A stretch of DNA of 58,410 nucleotides, from NCBI GenBank assembly GCA_035533075.1, contig DATLUO010000103.1:1-58410 (forward strand), given 5' to 3'. Under the pieces are notes generated by a model that was given only the letters and a program-made list of their open reading frames with translations, made no database searches and was not told the DNA's origin. Below are positions 34,215 to 41,841 of this stretch, piece after piece. A program made the translations under genes and the position numbers. The stretch's first letter is position 1; each line of letters opens with the position of its first letter. Source of the stretch: Pirellulales bacterium (GTDB lineage: Bacteria; Planctomycetota; Planctomycetia; Pirellulales; JAICIG01).

Positions 34215-34612
34215 AAGGTGTCCGAACGTCCAGGACCGGTTCGTCAGCCCGGCCGCCATCGCCGGCGTCATCCTGTCGGCCAGCGTTCTGGGCTGCCAAC
34301 AGAAGTTGTAATAGGCCATGTGCAGCGTGACTGCGGCTTCAAGGCAATCCAGCTTTTTGCTGAACCCAAGGGCCAGCCGCGCGAACCGCTTCATAAAGGT
34401 CCGCACGGTCAGGTTCGACCGTTCAACGTGGCTGGTGCGTATCGTGTTCTCTTGATCGGGGCCTATCCCGCGGCGGCCGGTTCGCTTGGTGCCGACCATT
34501 TCGCTGGGCTGATACAAGATCTTGGCGTTGCGGTATTCCTTGACGATCGTTCCGAAGCGCTGGTGCGCCGACCAAGACGCGGGCCGCCTTCCGCTGTCTT
34601 TTCACGTACCAG
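34215..34612 (-). mobile_element. IS1-like transposase remnant (C-terminal part)
   Basis: The minus strand reads WSAHQRFGTIVKEYRNAKIL, then YQPSEMVGTKRTGRRG, TSHVERSNLTVRTFMKRFAR, LALGFSKKLDCLEAAVTLHM and AYYNFCWQPRTL. The ERxNLTxRxxxxRFxRLxxxFSKK order is that of IS1-type transposases. The catalytic N-terminal half is missing and no inverted termini were found. It abuts the end of the secreted-protein gene and overlaps the end of the next minus-strand gene. Confidence 0.75.
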
Positions 34613-35105
34613 CCTCATTCAGTTTTGCCGTAATTAGGTTCTCGCCTTGCGTTGAGATCCGCCACATGCCACGACCGATGTTGTCTGCATATCCGTATTT
34701 TCGCTTGGTGTCGAAGAGAGCAACCGGCATTTGAGACGGCTTTTGGAACCCGCACATAGTGAACCAGCCGTCAAGTTCTTTTGGAGAAAACGATGGCCTA
34801 TTTTCGATCTTGTTGATATAGTATGCGATTGCCGCAATGCGCTCCGGCGCATTATTGAGCGACAAGGACCGTGCAAATTGCCGCAGTGTTTTTGGCCCGT
34901 GACCCTGTGCCGCGATCGTGGACTGAGCCGGTCCTTGCTCATCGCCCTCTGATCCTTCATTGCCAGACAGCTCTGTTGACGTGATGATTTGAATTTGCTT
35001 GACGCTCGGGGCAAGCGCCCTAGCCGCCTCAAGGACCTTCAGCAGCTCGGGACCATCGCCTTCGATGGCTAGGCGACCTGACGCAACATCAATGACGACT
35101 TTCAT
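34602..35105 (-). CDS. Small protein with C-terminal winged-helix-like domain, operator-controlled
   Basis: A 167-residue protein, AT-richer than its neighbours. The N-terminal 45 residues form a beta-alpha unit (MKVVIDVASGRLAIEGDG); an acidic linker (GNEGSEGDEQGPAQS) follows. The C-terminal 95 residues (ERIAAIAYYINKIENRPSFS, KELDGWFTMCGFQKPSQMPV, MWRISTQGENLI) read like a winged helix found at the ends of mobile-element proteins. Its promoter lies inside a perfect 26-base palindrome, suggesting repression, possibly by this protein. The last codons overlap the IS remnant, so the C-terminus may be altered. Confidence 0.65.
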   Translation of the reverse strand: MKVVIDVASGRLAIEGDGPELLKVLEAARALAPSVKQIQIITSTELSGNEGSEGDEQGPAQSTIAAQGHGPKTLRQFARSLSLNNAPERIAAIAYYINKIENRPSFSPKELDGWFTMCGFQKPSQMPVALFDTKRKYGYADNIGRGMWRISTQGENLITAKLNEAGT

Positions 35106-35135
35106 TTTTTACAACCTCCGGGACTAGTGTTGATG

Positions 35136-35161
35136 CTGGAAACATTATATAATGTTTCCAG
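35136..35161. promoter_or_regulatory. Perfect 26-base palindromic operator
   Basis: CTGGAAACATTAT followed by ATAATGTTTCCAG is an uninterrupted perfect palindrome, 31 bases upstream of the ATG at 35105. It contains TATAAT on both strands and so covers the -10 region of the predicted promoter, the usual place for a dimeric repressor. Confidence 0.75.
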
Positions 35162-35172
35162 TGATTCGCGTC
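35144..35172 (-). promoter_or_regulatory. Predicted promoter overlapping the palindrome
   Basis: On the minus strand TTGACG is followed after 17 bases by TATATA, or after 19 bases by TATAAT. The -10 lies in the palindrome. It would drive the 167-residue gene with a short leader. Confidence 0.55.
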
Positions 35173-35297
35173 AAGCCGTTATCGGATTTTTCCGGCCTTC
35201 AAAGCTCGAATAAACCGACTACGGAGGGCCATTTTTTTGCCGCAAGTCTATTGACTGTCCGAAGATATAAACCCTACTGTTTTATGGAGGAGCCGCA

Positions 35298-35717
35298 ATG
35301 AGCACGCGGTGGAGCGTCACTTTTCAGGCAATTTGCCCAGACAATCCGACGAAAAAGACATGGGATGTCGGTGTGGCTGAACGATTTTTTTCGTTGTTGC
35401 GGACGCAAGGCGACACCGCCAAGCTCGCCCGGCTTCTGCTTGTCCAGGAAGTTCTTGAACCCGGAGGAACAGAAAGGCTTTATCAAGGTTGGTCACGTGC
35501 CGACACTGACGATTGTTTCGTCTATGTCGGCCTTCCAAAGCACGACATGAAGAGTCTCACGATTGAGACTCCCCCACCAGTAGCCATGCTGTTTTTGGTT
35601 TTCGTTCAACCAGATGGAACGATTGACCATTGGACATGGCGACCTTGCTCTGAGGACGATCCGATGTGCCCATCTGATGTAAAGGGAACGCTAATATGGC
35701 CGCAAAACCAGACCTAA
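35298..35717 (+). CDS. Hypothetical protein of AT-richer island
   Basis: A 139-residue protein with a strong ribosome site (GGAGGAG) before ATG 35298. It is hydrophilic with several aromatic positions (STRWSVTFQAICPDNP, DDCFVYVGLPKHDMKSLTIE, TIDHWTWRPCSEDDPMCPSD). I recognise no family. It overlaps the next gene by 22 bases, so the two are translationally linked. It is divergent from the operator-controlled gene and may share its regulatory region. Codon use is less G/C-biased than the chromosome, consistent with transfer. Confidence 0.65.
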   Translation: MSTRWSVTFQAICPDNPTKKTWDVGVAERFFSLLRTQGDTAKLARLLLVQEVLEPGGTERLYQGWSRADTDDCFVYVGLPKHDMKSLTIETPPPVAMLFLVFVQPDGTIDHWTWRPCSEDDPMCPSDVKGTLIWPQNQT

Positions 35718-36079
35718 TTCGACTGTTGAAGGAGAACCCGCCAGCTCGGCAATTTGTTCCGTATTGCTATCTGAACAAAAAGTCGGATGCGCTAACGGTG
35801 TGCTTTGAGGGTGATCCAGACTACTCGAAACGACTGAGTGACCACGTAACGCTGTTTTTATCGCTGGAAACAAACGAAATCGTGGGATGTCGGATCAAGG
35901 GCATATCCGGGATCATCGAAGACCTGCCGAACTTCATTCATGTGAACCACGGCGGAGTCAAACTTTCGATAGTCTTTTTCGCATTCCGCGGTGGCGCGGA
36001 GGGGGAAGCTAGAGAAGCGCTCAACGATCTTGCGCGTGTCGCTAACGAACGGGAAATGGTGTTTGAGCCATCCGCCTAA
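35696..36079 (+). CDS. Hypothetical protein, DUF2283-like
   Basis: A 127-residue protein whose centre (DALTVCFEGDPDYSKRLSDH, FLSLETNEIVGCRIKGIS) resembles the small DUF2283-type fold with its Val/Ile-Gly-x-x-Ile strand. It overlaps the upstream gene by 22 bases, suggesting that the pair works together. The last part (FFAFRGGAEGEAREALNDLA) is helical. No catalytic motif is seen. The pair could be a small two-gene module carried with the island. Confidence 0.6.
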   Translation: MAAKPDLIRLLKENPPARQFVPYCYLNKKSDALTVCFEGDPDYSKRLSDHVTLFLSLETNEIVGCRIKGISGIIEDLPNFIHVNHGGVKLSIVFFAFRGGAEGEAREALNDLARVANEREMVFEPSA

Positions 36080-36095
36080 TAGCCCAGCTCGCCCC

Positions 36096-36281
36096 ATGCC
36101 CCTCCGTTTTCAGTTCAGCTTGCGGGCGTTGCTGGTGGTCATGCCGGTCGTGGCCGCGTTTTTTGGTGGCATCCATTTCGAGCGTGAGCGGAGAAGGCGG
36201 AGGGATGAGAAGCCGGCGACTGAACCGGAATTCAAGCTGAGCCGCCAGGCGAAAGGGCAGACGCTGAAGCCGAAACTATGA
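36096..36281 (+). CDS. Small 'FSLRALL' membrane protein 1
   Basis: A 61-residue protein: short basic/aromatic start (MPLRFQFSLRALL), one membrane span (VVMPVVAAFFGGI), then a charged C-terminal tail (HFERERRRRRDEK). Tiny proteins beginning xFSLRxLLxxM are common in Planctomycetes and of unknown role. Its stop overlaps the start of the next gene (ATGA). Confidence 0.65.
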   Translation: MPLRFQFSLRALLVVMPVVAAFFGGIHFERERRRRRDEKPATEPEFKLSRQAKGQTLKPKL

Positions 36282-36427
36282 CCATGCGCCGCCCCCAGTT
36301 TTCCCTGAAAACGCTGTTGTGGCTGATGGCCGTGGTCGGGGCGTTCCTGGGCGGCGTCGTTATGGGCCAGCGCATCGGCAAAGAAGCAGAGCGCGCTTAT
36401 TGGCTCGACGTGATAAGGGAGCTTTAG
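36278..36427 (+). CDS. Small 'FSLKTLL' membrane protein 2
   Basis: A 49-residue paralogue of the preceding gene: RRPQFSLKTLLWLMAVVGAF, then FLGGVVMGQRIGK and a charged end (EAERAYWLDVIREL). Start ATG overlaps the upstream stop by 4 bases, so the tandem pair is co-translated. One predicted membrane helix with a short polar tail. Confidence 0.65.
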   Translation: MTMRRPQFSLKTLLWLMAVVGAFLGGVVMGQRIGKEAERAYWLDVIREL

Positions 36428-36593
36428 GCGTGCCCGCTTTCTGGGCACGGCCGCGAATCCGACTAAAAATCACGGACTAGAGTTGACGGCGGATGAAATG
36501 AAATCACTACCCGCGGCGGCCTCTGCTTTCCCCAAATCGTGCCCGCGTCTATACTAAGGAGGGTTTGTTGCTCGACTTAGGGGGATTTGCTGC

Positions 36594-38789
36594 ATGTGCG
36601 TTGGCTCGCGGACCATCGGGCTGACCGTGATGGTGGCGAGCTGGCTGGTTTCGGCCTCGGCTTCGACACCCGCACGCGCCCAAGGCACGTTCACGCCTCG
36701 CGTCGATCTTTCGGATGCCATCCTGGTCGACGAAGCCGACGCAGCCACCCGGACCCATCTGGAACGGGCCAAAGCCTTTATCGCCGACGAGCAGTGGGAC
36801 GAGGCGGTCGAGATTCTGCGGCAGGTGACGGAAAGCCACGGCGGCAAAGTGCTGCCGGTTTCGCCGTGGCGGTTTGTGAGTGTGCGCGATTATTGCCACC
36901 TGCAGATCGCCTCGCTGCCGCCTGCCGCGCTGGAGCTGTATCGCAGCCGCGTCGACGACCGGGCACAACAATGGTACGAAGACGGCCTGCGGCGGCGCGA
37001 TGCCGGCCGCTTGCGCGACGTGGTCGATCAGCTCTTCTGCAGCACGTGGGGCGACGACGCCCTGCTGGCCCTGGGCGATCTGGCTCTGGAGGCGGGCAGC
37101 ACCGGCGAGGCACGCGGATATTGGGAAAAAATACTCCCGCCCGATTACTGGGCCAGACTTGCCCCGGCGGTGGTGCAAACCAACGGCTCGCCCGTGTGGC
37201 TGCTGTATCCCGACAGCGACCTGGACCGGGCGGCGGTGCGTGCCCGGCTGCTGCTGGCAATCATTCTGGACGGCGATCTGAAATCGGCACGGCAAGCGCT
37301 TGAGCCGTTCCGCCGCGAGTGCGGCGCGGCCGAAGGCAAGCTGGGCGGCCGCCGGGTGAAGTATGCGGAGTTTCTCGAAGAGCTGCTGAGCGAAAGCAGC
37401 GGGTGGCCCGCGGAGAAAGTCGATCGCCAGTGGCCGACCTTTGCCGGCTCGCCGCAGCGAGACAAAGTGGCGCCCGGCGAGATCGCCGTCGGCCCGATCG
37501 CCTGGGAGGAGCCGCTGCCGGAGACCGCGCCCGCCGAAGCCGGTAGTTCGACCGGGCCGCGTCGCATCGCCGAAGCGCGCGACCAGCTTCTCAGTTACCA
37601 CCCGGTCGTGGTCGACAACCTGGTGCTGGTCAGCACGTTCGACGAGATTCGGGCCTACGACCTGGCCAGCGGCAAGCCGATGTGGAGCGATTCGGAAGGG
37701 CAGGCGATGTATCGGCTTCGCGAGCGTGGCGAAGACGCGGCGGCGGCCCGTTTCGGTCCGGCCGGCGTCGGCGCTCCGCGCTTCACGCTCACGGTCCGCC
37801 AGCGCCGCGTTTATGCCCGGCTCGGCAGTCCCGTGACGACGCGCACCAGCGATCAGCCCTTCATGGCCCGGCAGAGTTATCTCGTCTGCGTCGATCTCGA
37901 TCTGCAAGGCAAATGCCTGTGGGCCACGCCCGACACGCTGGGGCAGGAAGGGAACGATCCGAGTTGGGCCTTCGAGGGTTCGCCGCTGGTCGACGGCGAC
38001 GGCGTTTATGTGGTGATGCGCCGCAGCGGTGTGCGGCCGCAGCAGTATGTCGCCTGCCTGCACCCCGAGACGGGCCGCTTGAAGTGGCGGCGGCTGGTGT
38101 GCGGCGCCGAAACGCCGGGCATGGGCCAGGAAGAAATGACCCACAACCTGTTGACGCTCGACGCCAATACGCTGTATTGCAACACGAACCTGGGCGCCGT
38201 GGCCGCGCTAAGCACGCGCGACGGGCAAATTCGCTGGATCACCCGCTATCCCCGCACTCGCCAGCTCGAACTCACTCGGCGGCCCAAGCACCTTTGCCGC
38301 GACCTGACGCCTTGCGTTTATCATCACGGCATCGTGTACGTGGCGCCGGCCGACAGCGAGTTGCTGCTGGCGCTCGACGCGCCCACCGGCCTGCTGATCT
38401 GGCCCACGCCGTTTCCCGAAGACGTGGTCCACCTGCTGGGCGTGGTGGACGGCAAGTTGGTGGCGAGCGGCGACAAGCTGTGGTGGATCGACACCCTGAG
38501 CGGCAAAATCGTCTCGCCACCCGGCACGAGGGGGGCGGTGTCGTTTCCCGAAGGCGGTTCGCCCAAGGGCATCGGCCGCGGCCTGTTGGCGGGCGACCGC
38601 GTCTACTGGCCCACCTGGGACAAAATCTACGTTTTCGACCACAAGACGAACCGGCAGCTCGAACCGATCAATCTTGGCCTGCGTCACGCGGCCGGCGGCA
38701 ACCTCGTGCCCGCCGGCGATTCGCTGATCATCGCCGGCCACGACCGGTTGACGGTGTTTCGTGCCGAACGAGGACCGCATGAAAGGTAG
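36594..38789 (+). CDS. Secreted PQQ-like beta-propeller protein
   Basis: A 731-residue exported protein with a signal peptide ending near SASASTPARAQ. Residues 45-270 are helical TPR-like repeats (HLERAKAFIADEQWDEAVEI, DDALLALGDLALEAGSTGEA). From about 290 on, PQQ/BamB-like blade repeats appear (VVVDNLVLVSTFDEIRAYDL, SPLVDGDGVYVVMRR, LLALDAPTGLLIWP, RVYWPTWDKIYVFDHKT). Such TPR-PQQ proteins are abundant in Planctomycetes, probably acting as periplasmic scaffolds or binding proteins. There is no catalytic motif. The stop TAG is in a family A half-repeat. Confidence 0.85.
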   Translation: MCVGSRTIGLTVMVASWLVSASASTPARAQGTFTPRVDLSDAILVDEADAATRTHLERAKAFIADEQWDEAVEILRQVTESHGGKVLPVSPWRFVSVRDYCHLQIASLPPAALELYRSRVDDRAQQWYEDGLRRRDAGRLRDVVDQLFCSTWGDDALLALGDLALEAGSTGEARGYWEKILPPDYWARLAPAVVQTNGSPVWLLYPDSDLDRAAVRARLLLAIILDGDLKSARQALEPFRRECGAAEGKLGGRRVKYAEFLEELLSESSGWPAEKVDRQWPTFAGSPQRDKVAPGEIAVGPIAWEEPLPETAPAEAGSSTGPRRIAEARDQLLSYHPVVVDNLVLVSTFDEIRAYDLASGKPMWSDSEGQAMYRLRERGEDAAAARFGPAGVGAPRFTLTVRQRRVYARLGSPVTTRTSDQPFMARQSYLVCVDLDLQGKCLWATPDTLGQEGNDPSWAFEGSPLVDGDGVYVVMRRSGVRPQQYVACLHPETGRLKWRRLVCGAETPGMGQEEMTHNLLTLDANTLYCNTNLGAVAALSTRDGQIRWITRYPRTRQLELTRRPKHLCRDLTPCVYHHGIVYVAPADSELLLALDAPTGLLIWPTPFPEDVVHLLGVVDGKLVASGDKLWWIDTLSGKIVSPPGTRGAVSFPEGGSPKGIGRGLLAGDRVYWPTWDKIYVFDHKTNRQLEPINLGLRHAAGGNLVPAGDSLIIAGHDRLTVFRAERGPHER

Positions 38790-38805
38790 GGTGGGACCAG
38801 CGGCC
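38786..38805 (+). repeat. Family A boundary repeat, half copy
   Basis: GTAGGGTGGGACCAGCGGCC begins one base before the TAG that stops the PQQ-like gene; no right arm follows. Confidence 0.75.
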
Positions 38806-39303
38806 TCAATTACCAACTTCTTCCGCCAGGGTCCAAGTGCGGAGCTTCAGCCCTTTGAGCTCGGACAGTTCGAGTCGCAGGGTCTTTGTGTCTTCCGTTG
38901 TCGTCCGAGGATGCGCGCCGTTTTTGTGATCGGCGGGCGAGGCATAAATCGAAGTGCCTCTGGGTGTGAGGTCGGTTGTGAACTTGGCTGAGTCCACAAT
39001 TGCCGTCAGCGTAACAAGGCGAGCCTGATGACCATCGCGCACGATGTGTGACCGATGCTCAATGCGAATTCGCCCGCCGTCAAGTTTTTGCTCGATCGTC
39101 GCGGTCGTTTCGATTGTGAGCCCAGCGGATGCTTCGGTTTCTTGCGGCGATCCGGTGCGCCGTGCATATTGTTTGGCCAGATCGCCCGTCATTCGGATAA
39201 CGAGAAGATCGCCGACTTTGGCAGCGGCGTCGCTTTGCTGGGCAAGAAGTCCGTGTCCGGTCACGGCGACGAGGGCCAGAGCAACAAGTGTTCGAACCGG
39301 CAT
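38806..39303 (-). CDS. Small secreted protein of unknown function
   Basis: Start at ATG 39303, preceded by AAGGAG; 165 residues. The signal peptide (MPVRTLVALALVAVTGHGLL) ends at AQQ. The mature part is beta-rich with AKVGDLLVIRMTGDLAK and SAGLTIETTATIEQKLDGGR. It closes with TKTLRLELSELKGLKLRTWT, resembling a small domain that assembles on the outside of the inner membrane. No named family seen. It converges with the PQQ-like gene. Confidence 0.65.
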   Translation of the reverse strand: MPVRTLVALALVAVTGHGLLAQQSDAAAKVGDLLVIRMTGDLAKQYARRTGSPQETEASAGLTIETTATIEQKLDGGRIRIEHRSHIVRDGHQARLVTLTAIVDSAKFTTDLTPRGTSIYASPADHKNGAHPRTTTEDTKTLRLELSELKGLKLRTWTLAEEVGN

Positions 39304-39661
39304 TTTTTTAACTCCTTCATTTGTGGAGAAGACGGACATCACCAACAGTATTTCGGATATCGCAGAATGCCGTCAATAGCGATCCACGCTTCCTGACGAC
39401 GATGGTGGAGGCGGTTGTGGCTTCCGGAAGCCGCCGTCGTTAAGTAAAATGAAACGATGCCGCTGACAGCGTACGTTCCGCTGGATCGGTACGAGGTCTG
39501 AAATGACGAGCCAGTTGTTTATTGATCGCGACAAACTCTCGGTCGTCCAACTCACTAACGGTGGACCAGCCGAGCACAAGTCACCGAGCGGTCGCGTAGT
39601 CAACCAGTCCAGGACGATGATCTTGTCGCGCATGAGAACCCTGAACCCTGAACCCTCCCCC
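39304..39661. other. Intergenic region before moxR, with repeats
   Basis: No convincing gene. A 16-base direct repeat GCTTCCTGACGACGAT lies at 39388 and again at 39664, inside the first codons of moxR. A family D repeat (CCCTGAACCCTGAACCCTC, about 39640-39658) ends 3 bases before the moxR ATG. A frame from 39503 reads through in phase with moxR but has no coding character. Confidence 0.5.
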
Positions 39662-40717
<1,056 letters not shown>

Positions 40718-41186
40718 GCTCTCCGGGGCCGCCGTACGCGTCAGTGCGTCGTCAGCAAAGACATGGGGTCATGGCACAACGGCAGGCACGGTCGCTGATC
40801 GGCGGTACGGGCCCCTACCAGGAGTGTACAGACGGGCCGAAGAATTGCGTGGGCCCCAACCCGTGCTGCGCCTCCCGCATGACGAACTGTTCGATTTGCC
40901 CAACGGCCCACGTTACCGCGTCCCCGTCAGCCGGTTGATGGAAGACGGCGCGGTCCACGAGTGGGAACCAAGCCGATCGCCGCAGCCGCAGGTCATCGGG
41001 AGCGACGAAGATGAGTGGCAACGAAACCGTTTGCAGCACGCCTCCGGGCTCGCGCAGGTTCTCCTGCAGAAGTTCAGCCCACGCTAATTCAACCATTGAC
41101 CAACCGCGCGGCTGCTCAAGCATCGCTTCGCACCAACACGGTCTAACAATTCCGGAACCGGCGTGATTGCGTGGATCACGCCGGGC
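40718..41186. other. Unresolved region after moxR, possible small gene or remnant
   Basis: Two overlapping frames look partly coding. The plus frame ending at 41087 (VLRLPHDELFDLPNGPRYRV, then AVHEWEPSRSPQPQVIGSDE) has the better third-position G/C bias but no clear start. The minus frame 41123-40815 (WAELLQENLREPGGVLQTVS) has a start but weaker bias. I cannot decide between them or name either. No DUF58 or VWA motif is present. A broken moxR partner gene is a possibility. Confidence 0.3.
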
Positions 41187-41774
41187 CTATTCGGGATTGT
41201 CGATCAACTCTTGCAACCGCGTTGCCAATTCGCTCGGCAGTTTGGCCACCCACGATTCGTCGATCAATCCAACGCCGAGCATATCCAACAAATGCACCTG
41301 GTCCTTCCGTCGAAACGCCGTCAATTTCATGCGGACCAGGGCGTCGAGCTTGACCAGCCGAAAACGCTCGCTCGGTTCGCTCTCATCTACGTCAGGGGCG
41401 GGCAACAGACTGTCTGGCCGCACCTTTTCTTGAGCAAAGACGACATGCACCGCGTCGCGGGCCTTTGCGTCGGGGCCGTCCAGAAAAAGATCGATGCTTG
41501 CCACGTGCCGATAAACAAAACCGGCGGCGCTCATGGCGGCGATTGCTCGTTCCAAATCGGACCGCCGCAACAGAATATCGACGTCCTGAGTGTTCCGCAC
41601 CGCGGCCGAATCGACTTCCGCGACCCAGGCCGCCACGGCGTTTCCACCCACCACCGCGTAAGGCACGCCCGCCGCGTCCAGCGCACGAGTGGCACGCAAC
41701 AGTCGATCGCGAACTTTCTCCACGGCCCTTACCATCCTTTCCAGCAAAACTTCACCCGAGATCATATCGGCCAT
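41187..41774 (-). CDS. Nucleotidyltransferase-fold protein (AbiEii/MNT-like)
   Basis: A 195-residue protein of the polymerase-beta-like nucleotidyltransferase fold. It has AAGVPYAVVGGNAVAAWVAE as the GG/GS-type substrate loop, NTQDVDILLRRSDL carrying the DxD metal pair, and a later VFAQEKVRPDSL strand. Similar proteins occur as AbiEii-type toxin enzymes and as stand-alone nucleotide transferases. A C-terminal helical part with VKLDALVRMKLTAFRRKDQV is also characteristic. No antitoxin partner is visible next to it. It is divergent from the ABC transporter with 67 bases between starts. Confidence 0.75.
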   Translation of the reverse strand: MADMISGEVLLERMVRAVEKVRDRLLRATRALDAAGVPYAVVGGNAVAAWVAEVDSAAVRNTQDVDILLRRSDLERAIAAMSAAGFVYRHVASIDLFLDGPDAKARDAVHVVFAQEKVRPDSLLPAPDVDESEPSERFRLVKLDALVRMKLTAFRRKDQVHLLDMLGVGLIDESWVAKLPSELATRLQELIDNPE

Positions 41775-41841
41775 CAACCTATCTCTCCCTTGCCCCTCTT
41801 CCTGTCTGCCTCTCGCTATTCTATCACCGATCCACCGTATA

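Noticed and set aside
39503..39661. N-terminal extension of MoxR from the ATG at 39503
   Set aside because: The extra 53 residues have no coding character, include the family D repeat, and precede the normal MoxR start.
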